NCBI RefSeq assembly: GCF_014287795.1
Contig: NZ_JACOON010000003.1
Location: 1 to 64,000 of the forward strand
DNA length: 64,000 nt
Origin: Christensenella tenuis
GTDB lineage: Bacteria; Bacillota; Clostridia; Christensenellales; Christensenellaceae
Direction: 5' to 3'
Shown in pieces: positions 52,334 through 61,302 of this stretch; position 1 is the first letter of the stretch, and each line of letters begins with the position of its first letter. The translations under genes were made by a program, and so were the position numbers. Below the pieces are notes generated by a model that worked only from the letters and a program-made list of their open reading frames with translations, was not told where the DNA came from and made no database searches.

Positions 52334-53698
52334 ATGAAAGGAAAAAAGCCATCTAAAAAGATGATCGTTGCGCTGGCCGTCATCATCACAGTGGTCAGCA
52401 TAGCGAGTTATTTTGGCGTAACAAGCGCCGCCGGAAGCGATCTGCCCGAGACCATCCAACGCGAATATCCCGTGACCCGCGGCGACATCACTGCCGGCGT
52501 CAGTGGACAGGGCGTACTGCATTATGGCTCCACACCACAAAATTTCAGCGAAATAGTCACCATTGGGGAAGTGTTGGTCAAAGCCGGACAGGCCGTCAAA
52601 GCGGGCGATAAGCTTGTCATGGCAGATGAGGAGAAACTGGGCGAAGCAATCGAATCCGCACAAAGCGAGCTTGAAAAGACACGTATCGCCTTAAAACAAG
52701 CCCAAAGCGCCAAGACTCTGGGGGAGCTGAACGCGCAAAAAGAGGCCGCCTCACAGGATGCTGGCAGCGCAGAAACGGAGAGCCAGCTTATACAGGCAAG
52801 CAACGCGGTTGATTCGCTTCAGCAAAAAGTTGACGCGCTGGCCGCACAAATCAGCGAAATCGATACACAATTGGCTTCCCTTCCCGAGGGCGATGTGCAG
52901 GCCGCGGCGCTCAACGATAAACGCGAGGTTCTCACTGCCGAACTGGAAGCTGCACGGCAAGAGCTTGAAAATGCACAATCGAGCCTTTCTTCCCTGGAAG
53001 ATGCAAAAAACAGGCAGGACGAAGCACAAGCCAAAAGCGATGCGATCGACAAAAAAATCGCGGATGCAAATTCCGGCAGCCTGCAAGATGCCGTTGATCT
53101 CGCCCAGTTAGACGTAGAAGCCGCACAAAAGAAAGTAGACCAGCTACAGGAACTAAAAGATGATCCTTATCTTTACGCAAGTATAGACGGCGTCGTTCTT
53201 TCCCTCGACGCAGAGCCGGGCGCAGAAACAAAGCCGGAATCTCCCGCTGCCGTCATTGGCGATCCCAATGCGAAAACAGTTACCGTCCCCGTCTCCCAGT
53301 CGGACATCGGTAAAATCGAGGAAGGGCAGGCTGCGGAATTCACACTCGACGCCTTCGGCGACCAGAAATTTACCGGCAAAGTGCAGTCGCGCAGCCTCGT
53401 CCCCATCAAAGACAGCAATCCCATCTCCTACAACGTCGCCATCTCTGTCGATCCAAACGACGCAGAGATGCTGGACGGCATGAGCGCCAATGCAACCATA
53501 GTATTAAGGCAGCAAAAGGATGTATTGCAGCTTTCCAACAAGGCAATCTTTCTCGCGGACGGTAAACAATACGTGAAGATGAGAAACGACGACGGCACCC
53601 TGCGCGACGTGGAAATCAGGACTGGATTTTCCGACGGCAAGGTCAGCGAGATCACTGGCGGCCTTTCCGAGGGCGATACTGTGATCGTGGAAGGATAA
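52334..53698 (+). CDS. MacA/HlyD-like efflux adaptor
   Basis: 454 residues from ATG 52334 with GGAGG five bases upstream. An N-terminal membrane helix (about 11-28) anchors it. A short biotinyl-lipoyl half-domain leads to a long coiled coil (Gln/Glu/Ala-rich, about 95-265), then the second half-domain (YASIDGVVLSLDAEPGAETKPES) and a beta-barrel (VTVPVSQSDIGKIEEGQAAEFTLDAFGDQKF). Such adaptors in Gram-positives couple an ABC permease to the cell exterior. It lies four bases before the permease gene. Confidence 0.88.
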   Translation: MKGKKPSKKMIVALAVIITVVSIASYFGVTSAAGSDLPETIQREYPVTRGDITAGVSGQGVLHYGSTPQNFSEIVTIGEVLVKAGQAVKAGDKLVMADEEKLGEAIESAQSELEKTRIALKQAQSAKTLGELNAQKEAASQDAGSAETESQLIQASNAVDSLQQKVDALAAQISEIDTQLASLPEGDVQAAALNDKREVLTAELEAARQELENAQSSLSSLEDAKNRQDEAQAKSDAIDKKIADANSGSLQDAVDLAQLDVEAAQKKVDQLQELKDDPYLYASIDGVVLSLDAEPGAETKPESPAAVIGDPNAKTVTVPVSQSDIGKIEEGQAAEFTLDAFGDQKFTGKVQSRSLVPIKDSNPISYNVAISVDPNDAEMLDGMSANATIVLRQQKDVLQLSNKAIFLADGKQYVKMRNDDGTLRDVEIRTGFSDGKVSEITGGLSEGDTVIVEG

Positions 53699-53702
53699 CG
53701 TT

Positions 53703-54908
53703 ATGAGGCTGATTGAAACACTGCGTATCGTATGGATCAACCTGATGCAAAACAAGTTTAAAGTACTTTTAACGTCTCTGGGGATTATCGTTGGCGCCGT
53801 CACCATCGTCATGGTCATCGCCATCGGCAAGGGCGGCGAAGCGGAAATCGCCGGGCAGTTCCAAGGCCTTAGTGCGGAAACCATCTATGTCAATCCGGAT
53901 TACAGCAGGATGTTCGGTTCGGACGGGGACATAAGCGGCATCCCCAAGCTGACGCGCGGTAACATGGAACAGATGCTCGAGGAAAACAGTTACCTGCAGG
54001 ATATCACCCTGCGTGCCAGCTACTATGCCGACGCTGTCTTCGGCAGCCAGAAAGTATCCTCACAAATAACGGGCGTGCTTGAAAACTATGAGAAGATCAA
54101 CAATCTTGCCACCATACAGGGGGAAAACATTTCGGATGCGGATGTGGAAAATGAAGCCCGTGTAGCCGTGATCGGTGACGGATTGGCACAGAAATATTTC
54201 AAAGGCCCGGAAGATGCCATTGGCAAAACCATCAAGATCGGCGAACAGCAGTATAAGATTATCGGTGTGTTAGAGCGCAAGGGCGACGGCATGCAGGGTG
54301 TGAACCCCGACGATACGATCTTCATTCCTTTCACCACGGGTGAACGCTTTTTAGGGGACGATTACACCATCCCCCAGATCGTCGCCATGGCAGACAACAT
54401 AAACCATGTACAAGCCGCCATGAAGCAGATGCAAAGCACACTCGACTATATCCTGGAGGACGGCAGCGTCTACATGCTCGAAGACACGGGCAGCCGTATT
54501 GACGCGGCCATGGAATCTGCACGCACCATGAACGTATTGCTCATTTCCGTAGCCACCATTGTCTTCATCGTCGGCGGCATCGGCATCATGAACGTACTCT
54601 TCGTATCGGTCAAGGAACGTACCAAGGAGATCGGTATCCTAAAGGCCCTCGGCAGCTCCAAGAAGGATATCATGACGCAGTTTTTGCTGGAGTCCGTCAT
54701 CATCAGCCTGTTCGGCGGGCTCGTAGGCGTGGGCCTTTCCTATGCCTGTATGCCGCTTATGGACTACACCGATATCCCCGTGCTGCCTACGGCCGGCGGG
54801 CAGGCCATTGCACTGTTGTTTGCAGTGGTAACAGGCACACTGTTCGGTTTTTACCCCGCATACAAAGCGTCCCGTTTAAAGCCGATCGACGCTTTGAATT
54901 ATGAATAA
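53703..54908 (+). CDS. MacB-type ABC permease
   Basis: 401 residues: an N-terminal membrane helix (SLGIIVGAVTIVMVIAIGKG), a large extracytoplasmic MacB_PCD domain (about 45-265) and three C-terminal helices of the FtsX family (LLISVATIVFIVGGIGIMNVLFVSVKERTKEIGILKALGSSKKDI, then two more). The motif RTKEIGILKALG is characteristic of FtsX permeases. It works with the ATPase at 55567 and the adaptor. Export of peptides or antibiotics is the usual role. Confidence 0.92.
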   Translation: MRLIETLRIVWINLMQNKFKVLLTSLGIIVGAVTIVMVIAIGKGGEAEIAGQFQGLSAETIYVNPDYSRMFGSDGDISGIPKLTRGNMEQMLEENSYLQDITLRASYYADAVFGSQKVSSQITGVLENYEKINNLATIQGENISDADVENEARVAVIGDGLAQKYFKGPEDAIGKTIKIGEQQYKIIGVLERKGDGMQGVNPDDTIFIPFTTGERFLGDDYTIPQIVAMADNINHVQAAMKQMQSTLDYILEDGSVYMLEDTGSRIDAAMESARTMNVLLISVATIVFIVGGIGIMNVLFVSVKERTKEIGILKALGSSKKDIMTQFLLESVIISLFGGLVGVGLSYACMPLMDYTDIPVLPTAGGQAIALLFAVVTGTLFGFYPAYKASRLKPIDALNYE

Positions 54909-54933
54909 ACAAACCAGAAAGGAAAACAAAAAC

Positions 54934-55563
54934 ATGAAAAAGATTCTTATGGTGGCCTTATCGGCCATATTGCTCCTCTCCCTCGCGGCATGCTCTGTAC
55001 CTGCCGCGCCGCAAGGTTCTTCCGGTGCCCTCGAAAGCAGCGCTCCCCCGGCAAGCGGGGATTCCCCATCTGAAGATACCGGCGGTACAAGTGCCCAAAC
55101 AGTGGAAACATTGTACGGCAAAGTGAAATCCCTCGTGGGCAACAACCTGACGCTCGATCTCGCCAAGCAGCCCGAAGACGGCGGCACATCTACGGTAATC
55201 CCAGAAGGAGCGGAGCCGGATACCGTTGGCGGAGCGGCTATCAGCAGCAGTAAGAGCGTTACCGTCACAGACAATGGAGACGCAGGTGAAAGCGATGGTG
55301 AGGGCGGCGGTGACGGCGATGGCAGCGTCCAATACTTTACAGAAGACGCAAGCGGCAACATCGTCCAGGTAAATCCTGAAGATATGCCTAAATTAGAGCT
55401 TGAGTACACGGGCGAGGTGAGGGAACTGACCATCCCCGCAGGCCTCAAGATCTACGATTCCATAGGAAAGGAACTCAAAATGTCTGACTTGAAAGAAGGA
55501 AATGTACTGATGGTGATGCAAAACGAGGACGGCTCCATTGCCTCCCTCATCGTTATGGAGTAA
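54934..55563 (+). CDS. Lipoprotein of unknown family inside the MacAB-like operon
   Basis: 209 residues from ATG 54934, with AAAGGA ten bases upstream. An alternative ATG at 54901 overlaps the permease end but has a poor ribosome site. The signal peptide (MKKILMVALSAILLLSL) ends in a lipobox LAAC. A Ser/Gly/Asp-rich linker precedes a small domain (VETLYGKVKSLVGNNLTLDLA ... LPGEV-like TGEVRELTIPAGLKIYD ... MVMQNEDGSIASLIVME), which looks like a beta-fold. I do not recognise the family. Placement between permease and ATPase genes suggests a pump accessory or substrate-binding lipoprotein. Confidence 0.75.
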   Translation: MKKILMVALSAILLLSLAACSVPAAPQGSSGALESSAPPASGDSPSEDTGGTSAQTVETLYGKVKSLVGNNLTLDLAKQPEDGGTSTVIPEGAEPDTVGGAAISSSKSVTVTDNGDAGESDGEGGGDGDGSVQYFTEDASGNIVQVNPEDMPKLELEYTGEVRELTIPAGLKIYDSIGKELKMSDLKEGNVLMVMQNEDGSIASLIVME

Positions 55564-55566
55564 GAA

Positions 55567-56238
55567 ATGGAACATTTCTTAAGGCTTGCCGGCATCAATA
55601 AATCTTATGCCGTAGGTGAAGAAAGCCTGCACGTATTGAAGGACATCACCCTTTCCGTGGACCGGGGCGAATATATGACGATACTTGGCCCCTCCGGAAG
55701 CGGAAAGTCTACGCTGATGAATATCCTCGGTTGTATGGACACGCCCGATTCGGGCAGTTACTTTCTTGACGGCGAAGCAGTGCACGGGCAAGGCGACGGC
55801 GAACTCACCCGCCTGCGCAATGAAAAGATCGGGTTCATCTTCCAGAAATACCACCTGATCCCGCAATATACGGCGCTGCAAAACGTTATTATGCCTCTTT
55901 TGCTGCGCGGTCTTTCTCGCGCGGAGGCAATAGAACGGGCGGAGGGAAGTATCCGCCTCGTAGGACTTACAGAGCGTATCCGCCACCGCCCGAACGAACT
56001 CTCGGGCGGCCAGCAGCAGCGCGTCGCCATTGCCCGGGCCCTTGTGACAAAGCCTGCCCTGCTGCTCGCCGACGAGCCGACAGGCGCGCTCGATTCTGCA
56101 ACAGGTAAAGAGATCCTGGCGCTGTTCCGCGAGTTGAACGAGGCCGGAAATACCATCGTGATGATCAGCCATGACGTCAACGTCGCCGGCGCAAGCAAAC
56201 GTATCATCACCATCAGCGACGGCCGTATCAGCGAATGA
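55567..56238 (+). CDS. MacB-type ABC ATPase
   Basis: 223 residues: Walker A GPSGSGKST, Q loop FIFQKYHLIPQ, signature LSGGQQQRVAIARAL, Walker B LLLADEPTGALD and switch MISHD. LolD/MacB-type exporters share this short form. It lacks extra domains. It is the last gene of the operon, four bases after the lipoprotein stop, and a terminator follows. Confidence 0.94.
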   Translation: MEHFLRLAGINKSYAVGEESLHVLKDITLSVDRGEYMTILGPSGSGKSTLMNILGCMDTPDSGSYFLDGEAVHGQGDGELTRLRNEKIGFIFQKYHLIPQYTALQNVIMPLLLRGLSRAEAIERAEGSIRLVGLTERIRHRPNELSGGQQQRVAIARALVTKPALLLADEPTGALDSATGKEILALFRELNEAGNTIVMISHDVNVAGASKRIITISDGRISE

Positions 56239-56286
56239 CCGCGCGATGCGCCTTTGGCCAAACGCTTCAAAAAATCACGATCTTTC

Positions 56287-56318
56287 CGGGCACAGCCTTT
56301 ATGGGCTGTGCCCTTTTA
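56287..56318 (+). terminator. Terminator of the efflux operon
   Basis: GGGCACAGCC and GGCTGTGCCC pair around a five-base loop, followed by TTTT. The loop sequence TTTAT is unremarkable. Confidence 0.85.
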
Positions 56319-56576
56319 ATTGGGCCCCTTCCCTGCCTGTCCTCTTTTTCTGCTTTTCTTGTACAAAAGATACGCAGCATAGAAAAAGACGGGCCCCGCA
56401 TCTATGGCCTTGCTGTCAGCGCACAGAAAAGCGCACTGCTCGAGTTGAGCGAGTGCCCGGCAGTATCTTAATTTATATAAACGCAATGAATCAATAGTTC
56501 CCTGCCCTTATGGATTTCTCCTGCGAAATATGGTATATTTGTAGCAAACAAAAAGAGAAAGCGTAAACTTTAGGCC
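56319..56576. other. Intergenic stretch before the YbaK gene
   Basis: No gene is seen. It holds short hairpins around 56420-56465. The promoter of the next gene must lie in its right half but has no clear boxes. Confidence 0.4.
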
Positions 56577-57062
56577 ATGGGTAAAAAAGAAGAAATTTAT
56601 GCACTGCTCGATGCAAAAGGCATCGCATATGAAACGATAGAGCACGAAGAAGTTTTTACGATTGAGGATATGGAAAAAATCGGTGTCTGCAACCACGGGA
56701 ATGTCTGCAAAAACCTGTTTCTCCGCAATGGGAGCGGCAAACGCCATTTTCTTATATGCGTGCAAAAGGATAAGGCCGTAGACTTAAAACAACTTGGCGC
56801 GCTCCTCGGTTCCCGTATGAGTTTCGCCTCTGCAGAACGCCTGCAAAAATACCTGGGCCTCACGCCCGGCGCGGTTACGCCGCTTGGTATCCTAAACGAC
56901 AAAAACGCGGAGGTCGAAGTCGTGATCGATCAGGCCCTTATGGGCGAAATACCGCTGGGTGTGCACCCGTGCGAGAATACGGCTACCGTGTTTCTCAGTT
57001 TTGCCGATCTTCGGCGGCTGATCGAGGAGCACGAAAATCCGATTACCTACTGCAAACTCTAA
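56577..57062 (+). CDS. YbaK/ProX-type aminoacyl-tRNA deacylase
   Basis: 161 residues with the YbaK fold: NVCKNLFLRNGSGKRHFLICVQKDKAVDLKQL has the conserved Lys, and LGLTPGAVTPLGILND contains the GxxxP loop. The C-terminal part NTATVFLSFADLRRLIEE completes it. Such proteins (ProXp, PrdX) clear Ala-tRNA-Pro or related mischarged tRNA. The ribosome site before the ATG is weak (AGG). It precedes a CpXC gene by 27 bases, so they may be co-transcribed. Confidence 0.9.
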   Translation: MGKKEEIYALLDAKGIAYETIEHEEVFTIEDMEKIGVCNHGNVCKNLFLRNGSGKRHFLICVQKDKAVDLKQLGALLGSRMSFASAERLQKYLGLTPGAVTPLGILNDKNAEVEVVIDQALMGEIPLGVHPCENTATVFLSFADLRRLIEEHENPITYCKL

Positions 57063-57089
57063 ACTTGTTTCCGGCGGAAAGGAACCCTG

Positions 57090-57695
57090 ATGAAAGAAAC
57101 CGTTGATTGCCCCAAGTGCGGGGCGCAATTTGAATTTGAAACCTTCCCCCTGATGGAACGCGCGGAAAAGATCCTTGACCTGACAGCCTTCCGGGCGGTA
57201 TGTCCTTCGTGCGGCGCGGAATTGATGCTGCCTTATCCCTGCATTTACCACAATCCCGTAAAGCGTGTCATAATCCGCTTTATTCCCCGCGGATTCGATC
57301 TTTCCGACCTGCCTCCGGATGCGCCTGCGCCGCTGAACGGCTATTCGCTGCGCGACGTATTTTCCGCCCACGGATTTCGGGAAAAAATCCTCATTTTCGA
57401 GCGCGGCCTTGATGACCGGGCCATCGAACTCCTGAAGATCCTTACGATCCAGCAAAACCCGGAACGCTTCGATGTAAAAGACCCGGATGTGCTGCTGCTC
57501 GCGGATGTAGACGAAGAGAGCCTGAGTTTTTTTGCTCTTGCCAAAGATGGAAACGATTTCATCCTCAAAACGCCGCTCGGGCTGTACGACCAGATGTGCG
57601 CGGAGCTTTCCTCCCCCCATTTTGAGGAATCGGGAGAGTTCGAGACGGTAGATTCACAGTGGATTCTGAATCATTTTCGCCTGCTTGAAAGCTGA
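57090..57695 (+). CDS. CpXC domain protein
   Basis: 201 residues. Two CPxCG pairs (VDCPKCGAQFEF and AVCPSCGAELML, about residues 6-45) form the zinc-ribbon-like start that defines the CpXC domain. The rest is a mixed alpha/beta domain of unknown function (ILIFERGLDDRAIELLKILTI and AKDGNDFILKTPLGLYDQM). It has no signal peptide. GGAAAGGA stands before the ATG. It follows the YbaK gene and ends before a shared terminator. Confidence 0.85.
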   Translation: MKETVDCPKCGAQFEFETFPLMERAEKILDLTAFRAVCPSCGAELMLPYPCIYHNPVKRVIIRFIPRGFDLSDLPPDAPAPLNGYSLRDVFSAHGFREKILIFERGLDDRAIELLKILTIQQNPERFDVKDPDVLLLADVDEESLSFFALAKDGNDFILKTPLGLYDQMCAELSSPHFEESGEFETVDSQWILNHFRLLES

Positions 57696-57740
57696 AAAAA
57701 CAGCTTGTTTCGCAATACGGTTGCAACCAAACCGTATAAA

Positions 57741-57772
57741 AAAAGCCATCCCGCCGGATGGCTTTTTTTTAT
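57741..57772. terminator. Bidirectional terminator between CpXC and araD genes
   Basis: AAAAGCCATCC and GGATGGCTTTT flank a four-base loop. The genes converge. The T run on either strand is good. Confidence 0.85.
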
Positions 57773-58458
57773 TTTTTTTGCCCGTAATAAGCGTTTTTGC
57801 CATGTTTCCTCAGATAGTGCTTGTCAAGCAGGTTCTGAGGCATCCTCTGCGGGCCGCCGCCCTGAAGCGCCCGCCCGATAAACGCCATCTTGGCGACTTG
57901 CTCTAAAACCACCGCATTATGCACCGATTCCGCCGCATCCGTGCCCCATGTAAACGGCCCGTGATTTTTCACCAACACGCACGGCACAGCCAACGGATCG
58001 AGGCCCGCGAAGGTTTCCACGATCACTTTTCCGGTATTATGCTCATAGGCATCGCGTATCTCCCCCGGCGTAAGCCCCCGTGTACACGGTACGTCCCCAT
58101 AAATATAATCCGCATGTGTCGTCCCCGCCGCAGGAATATCCATCCCTGCCTGTGCCCACGAGGTCGCCCACTCCGAATGTGTATGGGTGATGCCCATCAC
58201 TCCCTCAAAATTGCGGTACAATTCAAGGTGGGTCTCAAGATCAGAGGACGGCTTCAGCCCGCTTTCCAGAGTATTTCCGTCCATGTCCACAAGTACGATG
58301 TCTTCCGGCCGGAGCGCACCATATTCCACACCGGACGGCTTGATCGCAACCACATCTCCTTCCCGCTCGGAGACGTTGCCCCAGGTAAACGTAATCAGGC
58401 CATATTTCGGGAGCAGCATATTCGCTTCATAGACCCTGCGTTTCAATTCATCTTTCAT
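57769..58458 (-). CDS. araD: L-ribulose-5-phosphate 4-epimerase
   Basis: 229 residues. The class II aldolase/epimerase fold has TWGNVSEREGD, IKPSGVEYGALRPEDIVLVDMDG, THTHSEWATSWAQAGMDIPAAGTTHADYIYGDVPCTRG (zinc His set) and LVKNHGPFTWG. It converts L-ribulose-5-phosphate to D-xylulose-5-phosphate, the last step of L-arabinose breakdown. Its start overlaps the araB stop by 11 bases. L-arabinose isomerase (AraA) is not in the window. Confidence 0.95.
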   Translation of the reverse strand: MKDELKRRVYEANMLLPKYGLITFTWGNVSEREGDVVAIKPSGVEYGALRPEDIVLVDMDGNTLESGLKPSSDLETHLELYRNFEGVMGITHTHSEWATSWAQAGMDIPAAGTTHADYIYGDVPCTRGLTPGEIRDAYEHNTGKVIVETFAGLDPLAVPCVLVKNHGPFTWGTDAAESVHNAVVLEQVAKMAFIGRALQGGGPQRMPQNLLDKHYLRKHGKNAYYGQKK

Positions 58459-60115
58459 GCGCCTTTTTTATCCTTTTCAAAGTCTTCATTACATCGTTTC
58501 CGCCCTGGCCAAAATAATCGTGGAGTTTTTTATATTCTGCGTAAAGCGCGTCGTATGTCTTCGCCTCTTCCTCATTGGGCACATACAGGGTATCCTTCAG
58601 CTTGCCCATTCTTTCCGCTGCCTCGAATACGCTGTCATATCCGCCGGCCGCGCTTCCGGCAGCCACCGCGCCGAAAATGGCCGCGCCCAGCGCCGGGCCC
58701 TGCTTGCTGCCCGAGATACGGATCGGCTTTTTGATGATGTCCGAATAGATCTGCATCATAAACGGGCTCTTTTCCGCAATACCGCCTGCGGCATAAAATT
58801 CGTCGACAGGTACGCCATGCTTTTCAAAATTCTCAATGATCGTACGCGTTCCGAATGCCGTTGCTTCCACCAGCGCACGGTACATCTCTTCGGGCTTTGT
58901 CTGGAGCGTCATACCGAGCATGACCCCTGTAAGGTCCACATCCACAAGGATCGAACGGTTCCCGTTCCACCAGTCAAGCGCCAATAGGCCGCTTTCCCCC
59001 GCCTTCTGCCGCTCCGCCAGCTTTTGCAGGTAAACCTGGACTGGAAGCCCCTCTTTTTCTGCTTCTTCTTTATAGCTTGCAGGTACGCAGTTTTCCACAA
59101 ACCACGCGAAATGGTCTCCTACACACGACTGTCCCGCTTCATATCCATAAAATCCCGGAAGGATTCCATCCTCCACATATCCGCACACGCCGGGCACTTC
59201 CCGCTCTTTTTCGGAAAGCAGCATGTGGCAGGTAGACGTCCCCATGATGGCAAGCATCTTGCCCGCCCCGCTGATCTTTACCGCGGGAACGCATACATGC
59301 GCGTCCACATTGCCGACAGCGACCGCAGTCCCGGCGGTAAGTCCTGTCTTTTCCGCAATTTCGGGCGTGATGCCGCCCGCACGGCTCCCGAGGGGCAGGA
59401 TCTCCGTTCCCAGTTTTTCCTCCACTACATTTTCCAGCCGCGGATCGAGCGCCGCAAAATATTCCCGGGAAGGGTACCCCTCCTGTTTATGCCAAAGCGC
59501 TTTATACCCGGCCGTACAGGAATTGCGCGTCTCTTTCCCAGTCATCTGCCATACGATCCAGTCTGCCGCTTCAATAAAACGGTCCATCGCCGCATAGATC
59601 TCCGGGCTTTCGTCCAATATCTGCCAGATTTTTGCAAACACCCATTCCGACGAAATCTTCCCGCCATACCGGGCCAGCCATTTTTCTCCGCGTTTTTCCG
59701 CTGTTTCTGTAATTCTATTCGCTTTGTCCTGCGCCGCGTGATGCTTCCACAGTTTTACATATGCGTTTGGTTCGTCCGCATATTCGGGCAGGAAACAAAG
59801 CGGCGTACCGTCGCGCTTTACCGGCAGGACAGTACATGATGTGAAGTCAACGCCCACACCGATCACATCCCCCGCGGCCACGCCGCCCTGTTTAAGTACG
59901 TCCGGAACAACGCAATATAAAACGTCAAGGTAATCCTGCGGATGCTGAAGCGCCCAGTCTACACCCAATTTTTTTCCGGACGGCAGCGCTTCATCCATGA
60001 CGGCATGCGGATATGCAAACTCGCTTGACGCGATTTCTTCCCCCGTCGCAACGTCTACGAGCACTGCCCGGCCCGAAAGCGTTCCATAATCGATACCAAT
60101 TGTATATTTTCCCAT
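58448..60115 (-). CDS. araB: Ribulokinase
   Basis: 555 residues, close to B. subtilis AraB throughout. Hallmarks are TIGIDYGTLSGRAVLVDV, VDFTSCTVLP, YVKLWKHHAAQ, LARYGGKISSEW, AADWIVWQMTG, IMGTSTCHMLL, GYEAGQSCVGDHFAW and GLLALDWWNGNRS. It phosphorylates L-ribulose with ATP. Fifty-three bases separate it from the araR-like gene. The tail GGYDSVFEAAERMGK is also typical. Confidence 0.96.
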   Translation of the reverse strand: MGKYTIGIDYGTLSGRAVLVDVATGEEIASSEFAYPHAVMDEALPSGKKLGVDWALQHPQDYLDVLYCVVPDVLKQGGVAAGDVIGVGVDFTSCTVLPVKRDGTPLCFLPEYADEPNAYVKLWKHHAAQDKANRITETAEKRGEKWLARYGGKISSEWVFAKIWQILDESPEIYAAMDRFIEAADWIVWQMTGKETRNSCTAGYKALWHKQEGYPSREYFAALDPRLENVVEEKLGTEILPLGSRAGGITPEIAEKTGLTAGTAVAVGNVDAHVCVPAVKISGAGKMLAIMGTSTCHMLLSEKEREVPGVCGYVEDGILPGFYGYEAGQSCVGDHFAWFVENCVPASYKEEAEKEGLPVQVYLQKLAERQKAGESGLLALDWWNGNRSILVDVDLTGVMLGMTLQTKPEEMYRALVEATAFGTRTIIENFEKHGVPVDEFYAAGGIAEKSPFMMQIYSDIIKKPIRISGSKQGPALGAAIFGAVAAGSAAGGYDSVFEAAERMGKLKDTLYVPNEEEAKTYDALYAEYKKLHDYFGQGGNDVMKTLKRIKKAHER

Positions 60116-60168
60116 ATCATTCCCTCCCTGCCGGAAGCCCTTGCTTCCTTTTTACATTATTTTACTCT

Positions 60169-61290
60169 TTAAATGACCATTTCGCCACTGGGTTTATTGA
60201 GAATTTTAATTGAGCTGCGGCAAATAATATTTGCATTGACGATGAGCGGTTCCTGCGGAATACTTTCAGTTCCATTTTCCACCATATGCATCAATCTGTC
60301 TGCCGCCGCTTTTCCAAGCTCCCTTTTAGGATGCCGCACTGTGGTAAGACGCAGGATCGCCGCCGGATCGACAAACGAATCATCAAACCCCACCATCGAA
60401 ACATCCTGCGGTACTTTAATGCCTCTTTCCTTGAAATAGGAATACATTTTACTTGCCATTTGGTCATTATAGCATACAATTGCACTGCATTTTCTTACAT
60501 CCGCCAGCAGTGGGTGATGACTGTATTCAAACAAGGCATCCTGTGAGTTCGAAGTAAAACACCGAATAAGTTCATCCCGGACGGGAATCCCCGCTTCAAT
60601 CAGCGCGCCAATATACCCTTCATACCGTTTTTGGCCCTGCATATCATCTATCTTGAAAAATCCGGCAATGTCCCTATGTCCCGCGTCAATCAGCATCTTT
60701 GTCAATTTTTTAGCACAGTTCACATCATCCATTACCACGCTCGCGCACGGCAATTCCGGATAATAATTATGGATAAACATAACCGGGATTTCCCGCCGCA
60801 AAAATTCCCGGTAAATAGAAAGATTGGGGTTCGGAAGCCCGGTTTTTGTCCCTTCGATGATAAGCCCGCTTACATTTGCTTTCAGCATTCGTTCCAGAAA
60901 ACGCCGCTCCTGTTCAATTTTATTGTAAGTGATACCAAGCTCCATCCCGAATCCTTTTGCAGTCAACGTTTCTTCAATGCCAAGCAGGATCGCCGGAAAA
61001 ATATATTCATTGATAAAACTCAAGCATACTCCAATGGTTTTGTTGCGTGTTTCACCGAGTTTTTGCGCGACATAAGTGCCGCTTCCCCGCACCCGCCGCA
61101 CAATCCCTTCATCCGCGAGCTGGTCCATAGCATTCCTAACCGTTTGCCTGCTGATCTCAAATTTATGACACAATAGGTTTTCCGACGGCAGCTTGTCGCC
61201 ATATTTAAATACATGGTTTTCAATATTGTCCAGAATCCATCTCCTGATCGCAATATATTTAAAACTATGCCCCCGCTTTGCGTTTTCCAT
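60169..61290 (-). CDS. araR: AraR-like GntR/LacI chimeric regulator
   Basis: 373 residues. A GntR-type winged helix comes first (FKYGDKLPSENLLCHKFEISRQTVRNAMDQLADEGIVRRVRGSGTYV, about 25-75), then a LacI-type effector domain (about 85-365): IGVCLSFINEYIFPAILLGIEETL, VCYNDQMASKMYSYFKERGIKVPQDVSMVGFDDS and LTTVRHPKRELGKAAADRLM. This domain pair defines AraR, the L-arabinose-released repressor. It lies within the URO-D/ara operon, 12 bases after the upstream gene. Operator sites were not found in the window. Confidence 0.88.
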   Translation of the reverse strand: MENAKRGHSFKYIAIRRWILDNIENHVFKYGDKLPSENLLCHKFEISRQTVRNAMDQLADEGIVRRVRGSGTYVAQKLGETRNKTIGVCLSFINEYIFPAILLGIEETLTAKGFGMELGITYNKIEQERRFLERMLKANVSGLIIEGTKTGLPNPNLSIYREFLRREIPVMFIHNYYPELPCASVVMDDVNCAKKLTKMLIDAGHRDIAGFFKIDDMQGQKRYEGYIGALIEAGIPVRDELIRCFTSNSQDALFEYSHHPLLADVRKCSAIVCYNDQMASKMYSYFKERGIKVPQDVSMVGFDDSFVDPAAILRLTTVRHPKRELGKAAADRLMHMVENGTESIPQEPLIVNANIICRSSIKILNKPSGEMVI

Positions 61291-61302
61291 AGCGCTGCCT
61301 TC

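Noticed and set aside
58448..60115. Kinase of some other pentulose or of a methylated sugar
   Set aside because: The match to ribulokinase AraB is too close along the whole length to prefer another substrate without evidence.
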